Of a stretch of DNA of 64,000 bases, positions 7,687-16,110 are shown one piece after another. The position numbers and the translations under genes were made by a program. Each line of letters starts with the position of its first letter. Position 1 is the stretch's first letter. Source of the stretch: Acetobacter sicerae (GTDB taxonomy: Bacteria > Pseudomonadota > Alphaproteobacteria > Acetobacterales > Acetobacteraceae); NCBI RefSeq assembly GCF_011516765.1, contig NZ_JAAABN010000010.1:1-64000 (forward strand). Direction: 5' to 3'. The notes beneath the pieces are model-generated. The model saw nothing but the letters and a program-made list of their open reading frames with translations. It was not told where the DNA came from and did not search any database.

Positions 7687-9701
7687 GAGGTCAAGCTCTC
7701 CCTGTCCTGATCGGTGCCCGGTGCGACGCCATTCGCCTCACCGGTCGCGTTGTGATCGAATTCCGGCACAAGATAGCGCAACACGGCCATCGCCGCTTCC
7801 GTGTCTCCTGCATGCGCCAGAACAGCAATCCGGTCTACCGCGTGCGCCACATCCTGATAGTCCACAACACGCGGGGCAGCCATCAGCAGCCCCGGCGCAT
7901 CGGTCGGGACGGGCGCCTCGCGGCCATGAAACAGTTCTTCAAACAGTTTTTCACCGGGCCGCTGACCTGTGAAGATGATTTTCACGTCTTCGTCGGGACG
8001 CAACCCTGCAAGCCGGATCATCTGCCGCGCCAGATCGACGATCCGCACGGGCTGCCCCATATCAAGCACGAAGATGCCGCCATCCCGCAGCAGCGCATCC
8101 GTTCCGGCAACGCGTTCCGTCTGCGATGGCTTCTCGGCCATATCCTGCTCGAAGCGGAAGCCGTCGGTGCCCCGGACGCTGGCCTGCAGGACGAGCCCGA
8201 CCGCCTCCGGCACGGTCATGAAATAACGCCGCATGTCCGGATGCGTGACGGTCAGCGGACCGCCTCGTTCAAGCTGCCGGCGGAACAACGGCACGACCGA
8301 ACCGGTTGAGCCCAGTACGTTACCGAACCGGACGGTCACGCAGCGCAACGGCTCTCCGGCATGACGCGTGGCGATGTCGAGCGCCTGACAGTACATCTCC
8401 GCCGCCCGCTTGCTCGCGCCCATCAGACTGGAAGGATTCACCGCCTTGTCGGTCGAGATCATCACCAGCGCCCGCACGCCATGACGCCGGGCCGCATCCG
8501 CCACGATCCGCGTGCCGACGACATTGGTCAGCAGTCCTTCGCAGGCGTTCGCCTCGACAATCGGCACATGCTTGAGAGCAGCCGCATGAAACACCAGCGC
8601 CGGACCGAACTGCGCGAACACCTCATCTATGCGGTCGCTGTCGCGCACATCCGCCACGACCACGCTGCGCGAAACATGCGGAGCCAGTTCGCCCAGTTCC
8701 ACGTCGATCTGCCAGAGGGCGAACTCGCCGTGATCCAGCAGCACCAGATGTTTCGGACCAAATCCCGCGATCTGCCGCGCCAGCTCGGAGCCGATGGTGC
8801 CGCCTGCACCAGTAACCACCACGACCTCACCACGGATCATGCGATCCATACCCGCTCTGTCGAGCGGCACCTGCGGCCGGTTCAGAAGATCCTCGATAGC
8901 GACAGGACGCAGTGCGATCCTGTCCGCAGGGGTCAGGTCGGTGAGAACCGGCGCCCGCATGACGGCGATTCCGTACGTCTCGGCGGCTTCCAGAACCCGT
9001 GCGAGACCGCCTCCCCGAAAATTCGGATCGGTCACCACCAGCGTGTCCGGAAGAGTGTTCTGAGCGGCCATTGCGTTCAGCAGGGTCGCCACATCCGTCA
9101 CATGGCCGAGGATCGGCACATTATGAATACGACGACCGGCCTGATGCGTCCCCTGCCCGATCAGACCGGTCACGCGGACGCCCGCCTCCGGATTGCGGTC
9201 GAGCGCCCGGAGATACAGGTCGGCAACCTGATCCGCGCCGATCAGCACCACCCGGCGCTGTGCGATGCTGCGTCGCGTGATCCCGTTGCACAGGCGATAG
9301 GCCATGCGCAGGCCGCCCAGCATAGCCGTGAGCGTCAGCGCGTAGATGAGCGGAAAAGTCGGACTCGGGAGCGGAAAGCCGGTGGCATAGAGCCCCAGCG
9401 TGAACAGCGCCGAACTGGCGATGGACGCGCCCGCAATGCCGAGAAGATCGGACAGGCCGGAAAAACGCCAGTATTGCTGCGGCATCCTGAACGGCAGACC
9501 GCTGACCACCAGAGTGATCGCCCCTCCCGCCAGAAACCACAGCGGATGCAGCAGCCCGTCGCGCGGCGCGGCCAGCCAGCGGGCGAACGGCGCGGCGACG
9601 GCGGCAACACTGCCGTCAAGCAGGACGTTGACCAGAATCCGATTGAGTGGTCGCAGCCGGGTATTTCTCGGCGCGACATCCGGGCGTTGCGGGACTATCA
9701 C
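7683..9701 (-). CDS. PglF/CapD-like nucleotide-sugar 4,6-dehydratase
   Basis: A 672-residue membrane-bound enzyme. About 130 N-terminal residues hold four hydrophobic segments. A first Rossmann-like domain follows (RRVVLIGADQVADLY), then the catalytic short-chain dehydrogenase domain starting 'VVVTGAGGTIGSELARQI'. The catalytic region contains 'ISTDKAVNPSSLMGASKR'. This matches the long PglF/WbpM class, which converts UDP-GlcNAc to a 4-keto-6-deoxy sugar. There is no ATG near the start; GTG at 9701 is used. It is divergent from the WecA-like gene 76 bp away, so a shared control region is likely. Confidence 0.88.
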   Translation of the reverse strand: MIVPQRPDVAPRNTRLRPLNRILVNVLLDGSVAAVAAPFARWLAAPRDGLLHPLWFLAGGAITLVVSGLPFRMPQQYWRFSGLSDLLGIAGASIASSALFTLGLYATGFPLPSPTFPLIYALTLTAMLGGLRMAYRLCNGITRRSIAQRRVVLIGADQVADLYLRALDRNPEAGVRVTGLIGQGTHQAGRRIHNVPILGHVTDVATLLNAMAAQNTLPDTLVVTDPNFRGGGLARVLEAAETYGIAVMRAPVLTDLTPADRIALRPVAIEDLLNRPQVPLDRAGMDRMIRGEVVVVTGAGGTIGSELARQIAGFGPKHLVLLDHGEFALWQIDVELGELAPHVSRSVVVADVRDSDRIDEVFAQFGPALVFHAAALKHVPIVEANACEGLLTNVVGTRIVADAARRHGVRALVMISTDKAVNPSSLMGASKRAAEMYCQALDIATRHAGEPLRCVTVRFGNVLGSTGSVVPLFRRQLERGGPLTVTHPDMRRYFMTVPEAVGLVLQASVRGTDGFRFEQDMAEKPSQTERVAGTDALLRDGGIFVLDMGQPVRIVDLARQMIRLAGLRPDEDVKIIFTGQRPGEKLFEELFHGREAPVPTDAPGLLMAAPRVVDYQDVAHAVDRIAVLAHAGDTEAAMAVLRYLVPEFDHNATGEANGVAPGTDQDRESLTS

Positions 9702-9777
9702 GCTCGCCGTATAGCCCAGCTATGCGTCGGCTAGAAGCAACGAAGCCGAGGTTTTTCATATCAGCTCGTGGCTTTCG

Positions 9778-10821
9778 ATGTTTCACATGTATCCGGCTCT
9801 CGGCCTTCTGCTTCTTGCCTACATCATTTCGGCGCTTCTCTGCCGCCGGATGATCGTGGTCGCCGTGCTCGATACGCCGGGGCATCGCAGCGCGCATACG
9901 GCTCCGACACCGAAGGGCGGCGGCGTCGGTGTGATCGGGGCTTTCCTGCTTCTGTTCTTCCCGATGCGGCATCTGTGCGGTCTGCCTGCCCTCACACCGG
10001 ACAGCGTGACATTCTGGGCGGCAGTCGCCCTTCTGGCGGCCATTTCCTGGCTGGACGACGTGTATCAGTGGTCGCCCCTGATCAAACTGACCGCCCAGAT
10101 TCTGTCCGCCGTGATGGTCACCGCCGCCATTCTGCCCGTGAGCGCGTTTTCCAGCCCGACATGGTTTCTTCTGGCCGCCCTGTGCGCCACCGTGTGGGCA
10201 GTGTTCGTGACGAACGCGGTCAACTTCATGGACGGTCTCAACGGTCTGGTTTCCGGAACGCTCTGTCTGACGTTCCTGTGCCTGACCCTGCCGTTCTGGC
10301 CTTCGGACACGCCTGAACTCCGCCTTATCGCAGCTCTCATGACTTTTGGACTGCTGGCGTTCCTGCCGCTGAACTTTCCTCACGCCCGTATCTTTCTCGG
10401 CGATGTCGGCAGTCAGGCCTGCGGGCTGCTCATCGCCGCTGCGGCGCTGATGCTTGCAACGCCCGCCATCGCGCCAGCGATTCCTGACCTTCATGCGGCC
10501 CTGCTGGTTCCCTGCCTGATCGCCGGGCTGCTGTACGACGTGGCCTTCACGCTCATTCGCCGCACTTTCGCGGGAGAAAAGCTGCTACAGGCGCATCGGG
10601 GGCACCTCTACCAGATTGCCTTCCGCTCCGGTGTGCCGATGCCGGTGGTGACCCTGCTGCACTGGAGTTTTGTCCTGTGGGGTGCGGGCATGTATGCGCT
10701 CCTCGCCCTGCCGCCTGTCGGGTCGTCCTGGTTCGCTATTGCAGCGGTTGTTCTGCCGCAGGTGTTGTGGACGGCGTTCGTGATTTTGCGGGCGAGGAAA
10801 CATCCGGTCGGACGGTGGTAG
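9778..10821 (+). CDS. WecA/MraY-type undecaprenyl-phosphate sugar-1-phosphate transferase
   Basis: A 347-residue polytopic protein with about ten hydrophobic segments. Family signatures are 'TPKGGGVGVIGAF', the catalytic-region aspartates in 'ISWLDDVYQW', 'NAVNFMDGLNGL' and 'ARIFLGDVGSQACGLL', and a cytoplasmic histidine region ('LLQAHRGHLYQIA'). It should transfer a phospho-GlcNAc-type sugar from UDP to undecaprenyl phosphate, starting a lipid-linked glycan. MraY itself would be expected in a cell-division cluster, so a WecA-like role fits better here. Confidence 0.85.
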   Translation: MFHMYPALGLLLLAYIISALLCRRMIVVAVLDTPGHRSAHTAPTPKGGGVGVIGAFLLLFFPMRHLCGLPALTPDSVTFWAAVALLAAISWLDDVYQWSPLIKLTAQILSAVMVTAAILPVSAFSSPTWFLLAALCATVWAVFVTNAVNFMDGLNGLVSGTLCLTFLCLTLPFWPSDTPELRLIAALMTFGLLAFLPLNFPHARIFLGDVGSQACGLLIAAAALMLATPAIAPAIPDLHAALLVPCLIAGLLYDVAFTLIRRTFAGEKLLQAHRGHLYQIAFRSGVPMPVVTLLHWSFVLWGAGMYALLALPPVGSSWFAIAAVVLPQVLWTAFVILRARKHPVGRW

Positions 10822-10930
10822 TCCGGAGGCGCCCGGCGCAGAGTTACGAAATGACCGGAAAGCGGCCCCCTGCCATTGGGAACGCCCTGCCTGAGCTTCC
10901 TCTGAAAGATTGACATAAGCTGCTCATTGC

Positions 10931-11118
10931 AGTTCTGGTGCATCCCGCATGGTTCTTCATCCTGTTTCGGCGGGATGAAGCTAAGAGGGAAGTCCGGTGT
11001 AATACCGACGCTGTCCCCGCAACTGTAAATGGCGAGTTGCCAATCGCTGATGTCACTGGAAGCCTTGCTCCCGGGAAGACAGATTGGCCACGATGACCCA
11101 TGAGCCAGGAGACCTGCC
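10931..11118 (+). promoter_or_regulatory. Cobalamin (adenosylcobalamin) riboswitch aptamer
   Basis: The conserved pieces occur in the right order: GGTGCATCCCGC (about 10937), GAGGGAAGTCCGGTG (about 10985), 'GCTGTCCCCGCAACTGTAA' (11010-11028), CACTGG (about 11055), GGGAAGAC (about 11073), GATGACCCATGAGCC and the B12 box 'AGCCAGGAGACCTGCC' ending at 11118. It lies on the same strand as, and about 120 nt before, the TonB-dependent receptor gene. Cobalamin riboswitches usually repress their genes when the cofactor is abundant. Confidence 0.95.
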
Positions 11119-11207
11119 ATGCATGTTTCAACCACCGGCGGGGTGTCCGGGGCGGCTGTGTCTGGCGTCCTGGTTTTTCGTTGCACAAACCGGACGCGCA
11201 TGTGTCT

Positions 11208-11235
11208 GCCCTGTTCCTGTCATACTGAACAGGGC
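11208..11235 (+). promoter_or_regulatory. Riboswitch expression platform: hairpin sequestering the ribosome-binding site
   Basis: GCCCTGTTC (11208-11216) and GAACAGGGC (11227-11235) are perfect complements with a 10-base loop. The AGGG in the 3' arm is the only Shine-Dalgarno candidate for the ATG at 11240, five bases downstream. No T-tract follows, so this looks like a translational sequestering stem rather than a terminator. Confidence 0.75.
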
Positions 11236-11239
11236 TCAG

Positions 11240-13498
11240 ATGACTTTACTGTTTCCGGATAGGCAGACCGAACGCTGCAGTATCCTTCGTTACCCGCGAT
11301 TGCCTTTGCACCAGTGCTATCCGGTTTTCTCCCTCTGCTTCTCGTTCCTGCTTGGCGGTCTGCTTTCCATGTCAGATGACGCAGTCGCTGCGCCAGAAGC
11401 TTCCCCTCCGCCCGGAAGCAGTCAGGAAACGACCGCATCGAAAGAATCGAAAGACACGCGCTCCAGACAGATCAGATCGACAGTTGAACAGATCAACGTC
11501 ACAGCCTCCCGCCGCAACCTGCTGGGGCGGGCCGAGACGGCGAGTGAGGGCTCCATTACAGCCCGGGAAATCCAGCTCAGGCCGGCTTATCGTGTCGGTC
11601 AGATTCTGGAAGCCGTGCCCGGTCTGGTCGTCACGTCCCATTCCGGCGAGGGCAAAGCCAACCAGTTCCTTCTGCGCGGCTTCAATCTGGATCATGGCAC
11701 CGATCTCGCCACCTTCGTGGATGACATGCCCATAAACGGCGTCAGCAACGCGCACGGTCAGGGTTATACGGACCTCAATTTCCTGATTCCCGAGCTGCTG
11801 TCAGGCGTGGATTACACCAAGGGACCGTTCCACGCCGATATCGGAGATTTCGGCGTTGCGGGCTCGGATCACATGAAACTCGCGGATGATATTCCCCGAC
11901 AGATCTCCCTGAGCGCCGGAACACTGGGAGATTATCGCGCCTATCTGGGAGGGACAGCCCATCTCGGAAATGGCGATCGCTGGATCAACGCCTTCAGTCT
12001 TTCCCACACCGATGGTCCATGGAAATATCCTGACAACGCCAGAAGCATCAAGGCGATGAGCCATTATACGCATGGCGATTCAACGAACGGCTTTGATGTC
12101 ACCGGGATGTTCTATCGCGGGCAGTGGCGCGCCACGAACGATCAGCCTCTGGCCGCCTATAGCGAAGGGCTGATCGGTCGATATGGTTCGCTCGATCCGA
12201 CGGATGGAGGATTTTCAGAGAGGTACAGCCTGTCCGGCCACTATCATCTTGCCGACGACAACTGGAAATGGGTGACGAGCGCCTTTGCCTCGCACGACCG
12301 GCTGACATTGTGGAATGATTTCACGCATTATCTGGATGATCCGATTAACGGGGATCAGCAGCAGCAGGATGAAACCCGCACGACCGTCGGTGGCAGCAGC
12401 ACTTATTCACGGGAGGACCATGTCGGACGGGTCAGAACAGACACGCAGCTTGGTGTGCAGGGACGGTATGATTTCCTGTATGTCGATCGGCGGCACACAC
12501 GGCAACGCGTGACGCTGGCAGGCTGCCCATCCAGTCTGGAGGCAACGGTTCCCTATCTCTGCAATGCGGACGACATCAATCTTGGCTCGGCAGGGATGTT
12601 CGCTCAGAACACGACGCACTGGCTGCCCTGGTTCCGGATGGTCATGGGGCTGCGTGAGGACTATCAGGGCGGCACGGACAGCAATCTGGTGGATGGCAGT
12701 CTGACACGCAAACATCAGTGGCTTTTTCAGCCCAAGGGAAGCCTGATCTTCGGTCCGTGGAAGAAAACCGAATTTTACCTGAGTGGAGGACGAGGTTTCC
12801 ATTCCAACGACTTCCGGTCAGTATCCGGGTCTTACGCTTCGGATGAATTTGCCAAGGGATCGGTCAAAGTGCCTCTGATGACATCCGCTGTCAGCGGAGA
12901 AGTCGGAGTGAGAGCCACTCCCCTTCATCATCTGAATGTGCAGGCGGCCGCCTTCATCATCGATTTTGATTCCGAGCTCAGTTACGACGGAGACGCTGGC
13001 GTCACCTCGCCCGGTCCAGCCAGCCGCAGGCAGGGTGTTGAACTCTCCGCGCAGTACAATCCGTTTACCTGGCTTGAGTTCAATACCGACCTGTCTTTTG
13101 CGAAGGCGCGCTATCAGGCTAAAAACCTGGCCAGCTACGGCATTGATGGACACTATGTGACAAACGCGCCCAGTTTTGTCTGGTCTTTCGGTATCATTGC
13201 TGATCGTGGGCCATGGTATGGCGGTCTGCAGGTCCGCTGGCTTGGCGGTTATCCACTGGTTGAAGACAACAGTCTGCGATCGAAGGGCTATCAGGAGGTC
13301 AATCTGAACATCGGTTACCGCTTCACGAAGACTCTCAAACTGGAAGCCAGCGTCTTCAATGCCTTCAATGCCCACGCCTACGCTGCGCAATACGCCTATG
13401 ATTACCGCCTGACACCGACCTCGGCGGTGCAGTCCGGAGCGACCGGCCATCCCATTGAGCCTATTTCGGCACGATTTGCGGTGCAGTATGGCTTCTGA
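11240..13498 (+). CDS. TonB-dependent outer-membrane receptor under B12 riboswitch control
   Basis: A 752-residue receptor. A hydrophobic signal-like stretch (FSLCFSFLLGG) is followed by a TonB-box-like 'EQINVTAS' and a plug domain ('PGLVVTSHSGEGKANQFLLRG', 'GTDLATFVDDMPIN'). The beta-barrel ends in the aromatic 'ARFAVQYGF'. The frame extends up to 11084, but that part encodes the riboswitch RNA. The ATG at 11240 follows the sequestered AGGG. It overlaps the NiCoT permease gene by 11 bp. The riboswitch plus the permease suggest that it imports cobalt (perhaps chelated) or a corrinoid. The substrate is an inference; BtuB-type B12 uptake remains possible. Confidence 0.85.
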   Translation: MTLLFPDRQTERCSILRYPRLPLHQCYPVFSLCFSFLLGGLLSMSDDAVAAPEASPPPGSSQETTASKESKDTRSRQIRSTVEQINVTASRRNLLGRAETASEGSITAREIQLRPAYRVGQILEAVPGLVVTSHSGEGKANQFLLRGFNLDHGTDLATFVDDMPINGVSNAHGQGYTDLNFLIPELLSGVDYTKGPFHADIGDFGVAGSDHMKLADDIPRQISLSAGTLGDYRAYLGGTAHLGNGDRWINAFSLSHTDGPWKYPDNARSIKAMSHYTHGDSTNGFDVTGMFYRGQWRATNDQPLAAYSEGLIGRYGSLDPTDGGFSERYSLSGHYHLADDNWKWVTSAFASHDRLTLWNDFTHYLDDPINGDQQQQDETRTTVGGSSTYSREDHVGRVRTDTQLGVQGRYDFLYVDRRHTRQRVTLAGCPSSLEATVPYLCNADDINLGSAGMFAQNTTHWLPWFRMVMGLREDYQGGTDSNLVDGSLTRKHQWLFQPKGSLIFGPWKKTEFYLSGGRGFHSNDFRSVSGSYASDEFAKGSVKVPLMTSAVSGEVGVRATPLHHLNVQAAAFIIDFDSELSYDGDAGVTSPGPASRRQGVELSAQYNPFTWLEFNTDLSFAKARYQAKNLASYGIDGHYVTNAPSFVWSFGIIADRGPWYGGLQVRWLGGYPLVEDNSLRSKGYQEVNLNIGYRFTKTLKLEASVFNAFNAHAYAAQYAYDYRLTPTSAVQSGATGHPIEPISARFAVQYGF

Positions 13499-14525
13499 TC
13501 TCGCACTGGGGCACCCACCCACTCTCCGCCTGCGCATCATCGTGCTGGGGACATGTCTGGTTCTCGCCAATCTGGGAATCTGGATATGGGCGCTGGTGCT
13601 TTTCAGACACTCTCCTGTTCTTCTGGGGAACGCCCTGATTGCTTACGGGTTCGGCCTCAGACACGCCGTGGATGCGGACCATATTGCCGCCATTGATAAC
13701 GTGACGCGTCAGCTCATCCAGATGGGCAAACGCCCGCTGACACTCGGCCTGTGGTTTGCGCTCGGACATTCAACGCTTGTCGTGATCGCCGCATTCAGCA
13801 CGATCATGCTGTCCCACGCCCTACAGGATCGTCTTGAAGCCTGGCGAAATATAGGCGGCGTGATCAGCACAGTCATCTCGGCAGCCTTTCTGTTCATCCT
13901 CGCTCTGATCAATCTTCTGGTTCTGCTCTCAACCTGGAAGACCTATCGAAACGCCAGAAAGCACCCGGAAGAAAAGCCTGAGAACATCGAGAAACTTCTG
14001 GGACAGAAAGGTATTCTGGCGCGTCTTCTCCGTCCCCTGTTCAAACTTGTCTCCAAAAGCTGGCACATGTTTTTTCTCGGCTTTCTGTTCGGACTGGGGT
14101 TTGACACGGCGACAGAGGTTTCCCTTCTCGGACTGTCGGCCTCCGAAGCCAGCCGAGGCATTGCCGTTGCCTCCATCATGATCTTTCCAGCGCTTTTTGC
14201 CGCAGGGATGTCGCTCATTGATACGGCTGATGGCGTGCTGATGACAGGCGCCTATCAATGGGCCTTTGTCGATCCTCTTCGGAAACTCCGTTACAATATC
14301 GCCATCACTCTGGTTTCTGTTCTTGTCGCACTCGTCATAGGCAGTATTGAAACGCTCGACCTCATCGCCGACCAGTTCAATGCACAGGGGACGTTCTGGA
14401 ATATTGTTTCGTCACTTGGCGATCACTTCAATACACTCGGTTTTGTCGTTATCGGAATGTTTGCATTGGCGTGGGCTGGATCGGCTGTCATCTACCGGTA
14501 TGGCAGGAGAAAACAGTCGGTCTGA
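13488..14525 (+). CDS. NiCoT-family nickel/cobalt permease
   Basis: A 345-residue inner-membrane permease of the HoxN/NixA/NhlF family. The family signature in helix II is present as 'RHAVDADHIAAIDNVTR', the HX4DH metal-selectivity motif. A second signature is 'LFGLGFDTATEV'. About eight hydrophobic helices are visible. The ATG at 13488 lies inside the last codons of the receptor gene, so the two are translated as a unit. Since the operon is controlled by a cobalamin riboswitch, cobalt is the more likely substrate than nickel. Specificity within this family cannot be settled by eye. Confidence 0.92.
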   Translation: MASDLALGHPPTLRLRIIVLGTCLVLANLGIWIWALVLFRHSPVLLGNALIAYGFGLRHAVDADHIAAIDNVTRQLIQMGKRPLTLGLWFALGHSTLVVIAAFSTIMLSHALQDRLEAWRNIGGVISTVISAAFLFILALINLLVLLSTWKTYRNARKHPEEKPENIEKLLGQKGILARLLRPLFKLVSKSWHMFFLGFLFGLGFDTATEVSLLGLSASEASRGIAVASIMIFPALFAAGMSLIDTADGVLMTGAYQWAFVDPLRKLRYNIAITLVSVLVALVIGSIETLDLIADQFNAQGTFWNIVSSLGDHFNTLGFVVIGMFALAWAGSAVIYRYGRRKQSV

Positions 14526-14646
14526 TCGGCAGGACGGGGTGTAACCTGCCCGTCTCGAGATCAGCACAGTGATATTGGATCCGGTTTCAGGAGAGCAGAA
14601 AAGCAGACTTCACGAAACGCTTTCGCTCTCCATCACAAACCTCAAC

Positions 14647-14674
14647 AAAAAACCGGAGACCTTTCGATCCCCGG
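14647..14674 (-). terminator. Rho-independent terminator after the DUF1134-like gene
   Basis: Read on the minus strand, CCGGGGA and TCTCCGG pair (one G-T wobble) around an eight-base loop and are followed by six T. It lies 29 bp after the stop codon of the gene at 14703. Confidence 0.7.
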
Positions 14675-14702
14675 CTCGTATTCCCATCGCTGATGGCAGC
14701 GT

Positions 14703-15149
14703 TTATTTCAGACGCTCGAACGTCAGACCACCGGCGCCGGCAGAAAGACGCGCACCTTTGGCGTCGCTCTCCAGCTTCAGGCGAACGCCGTGCTTGTTCT
14801 CCAGAATAGCGCCACCCAGTCCGCTACCCAGCGTGGCTTCACCGCTTGTCGCGGCAAAAGTGCCTTCCATATCGGCGGCATTGTGCAGGTTATAGACAGT
14901 ACCCTTGCTGACTACCTCAGAGAAACCAACGGCGGCGATCTGACCGCCGGTAACCTTGTAGCGATACGTCTTTTTGTTGAACGTCAGACGGGCGTCGCCC
15001 CACGTGTAACCAACACCAAGGTCAGCCGATTTGGTCTTGATGGTCAGAGTGGCGGAGGGCGTGCCGAGCGTATCTGCCGCCATGGCAGGGGCTGCGAAAT
15101 ACGTCGCGGCAGACAGGGCGGCGGCAACGGCAAAAGGTGTGAAACGCAT
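14703..15149 (-). CDS. Secreted DUF1134/EipA-like protein
   Basis: A 148-residue exported protein. The Sec signal peptide is 'MRFTPFAVAAALSAATYF' with cleavage expected after 'APAMA'. The mature part has the pattern 'VGYTWGDARLTFNKKTYRY', a central 'GTVYNL', 'MEGTFAA', 'ENKHGVRLKLES' and a closing 'AGAGGLTFERL', which resembles the beta-rich DUF1134 (EipA) family linked to the cell envelope in other Alphaproteobacteria. The assignment is by pattern only. The start at 15149 has GGAG nine bases upstream; the frame is open to 15236 without a better start. Confidence 0.7.
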   Translation of the reverse strand: MRFTPFAVAAALSAATYFAAPAMAADTLGTPSATLTIKTKSADLGVGYTWGDARLTFNKKTYRYKVTGGQIAAVGFSEVVSKGTVYNLHNAADMEGTFAATSGEATLGSGLGGAILENKHGVRLKLESDAKGARLSAGAGGLTFERLK

Positions 15150-15390
15150 TGTGGGCTCCTTAATTTTCCCAACAGAACCTGAAAGGTATCGGCGTCTATT
15201 GTGCAGAGACAACGCCTGAACCCTCATCCGGTTCACCGGGCCATTCAGCCACAGTCCTGTCCACTCATCAAATCAGGTCTCACCCCTGAAAAAGGCATTT
15301 TATACTTCATCGACAGGGGACAAGGCTGGACTCCGGAAAGGATTCGCAGCCCCTTCGTCGTATCAGGCCGGAATCAAAGGACCTGTGTTC

Positions 15391-15420
15391 TTGTGGGATT
15401 CGGGACAAACCCCGAAAGCC
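15391..15420 (+). repeat. Small palindromic intergenic repeat, copy 1
   Basis: TTGTGGGATTCGGGACAAAC plus CCCGAAAGCC. The core TTCGGG-ACAAAC-CCCGAA folds into a perfect 6-bp hairpin. A 24-base stretch recurs with two mismatches at 20947-20980 in the opposite orientation. Confidence 0.6.
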
Positions 15421-15445
15421 TGCGTGCAAATCACACCCACGCCAT

Positions 15446-15480
15446 AAAAAAAGGGCCGCTCCCGGGAGCGGCCCTTTTTA
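15446..15480 (-). terminator. Rho-independent terminator after the MarR gene
   Basis: AAGGGCCGCTCCC and GGGAGCGGCCCTT are perfect complements with essentially no loop, flanked by an A-run and a T-run. On the minus strand it follows the MarR gene stop by about 25 bp. The symmetry would let it work in both directions. Confidence 0.85.
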
Positions 15481-15504
15481 AAAATCCCAGTGAACGCAAG
15501 CCAA

Positions 15505-15960
15505 TTAGGCAGCACGACGTCCAGCGCGTGGCGCACGCTCTTCCGAACCTTCCTTGCGGGCAGTCGGAGCGGCTTCCCCCATGATGGAACGGATTTCGCG
15601 AAGATAGGCAGCACCCTTCAGCGTGCGCTGAACCAGCACGGAACGACGATCAAGCGGATCAACCTTACGACGCGCCAGATCCAGTTCGCCCAGACGGTCG
15701 AGAGCGCGGGTGATGGCCGGCTTGGACACATTCAGCTCGGAAGCGAGACCGCGAACGGTGTGACCTTCTTCCTGAAGGTAGCAGGTCAGGAACACGGCCA
15801 GCTGGCGAGCGGAAAGATCCGGACCGTCACGACGGACGAGCGAAACCATTGTGTCGCGCAGCGTATTGACCAGCTGGTCAGCTGTCGCGTTCGTCTGGGT
15901 CTTCGCCGCGGCCTTCGCTGCGGATGCGGTCCGAAGTGTCGTTGTCCTGGCCTGAGCCAT
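15505..15960 (-). CDS. MarR-family transcriptional regulator
   Basis: A 151-residue predicted dimeric regulator. The winged helix is clear: 'LTCYLQEEGHTVRGLASELN' and 'SKPAITRALDRLGELDLARR' (recognition helix), followed by the wing 'KVDPLDRRSVLVQRTLKG'. The first 30 residues are Ala/Thr/Lys-rich and the last 20 are basic and low-complexity. GGGAG lies seven bases before the ATG at 15960; a second ATG directly upstream (15963) is less well spaced. No neighbouring gene obviously belongs to its regulon. Confidence 0.88.
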   Translation of the reverse strand: MAQARTTTLRTASAAKAAAKTQTNATADQLVNTLRDTMVSLVRRDGPDLSARQLAVFLTCYLQEEGHTVRGLASELNVSKPAITRALDRLGELDLARRKVDPLDRRSVLVQRTLKGAAYLREIRSIMGEAAPTARKEGSEERAPRAGRRAA

Positions 15961-16110
15961 CATATTACTCCCTGTTTTCAGACAGGTAAGGTTAGCACCC
16001 TGTCCGCTGACACGCAGTCAGCTTTATCTCTCATTGCAAGCACATATAGATTGTTCTGATACGATTTAAAGCCGTAACAAATGAATAGTTTTTCAGGTAA
16101 ATCGTTATTC

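Larger units (their letters stand above)
15150..15504. other. Intergenic region with a repeat copy and a terminator
   Basis: About 355 bp between two minus-strand genes. It contains one copy of a small palindromic repeat (15391-15420) and the MarR-gene terminator. I see no credible coding frame. The promoter of the DUF1134-like gene should lie at its left end. Confidence 0.6.

Noticed and set aside
15446-15480. Palindrome at 15446-15480 as a regulator operator
   Set aside because: The long perfect stem flanked by A-run and T-run, placed just after the MarR gene's stop codon, is better explained as a terminator.
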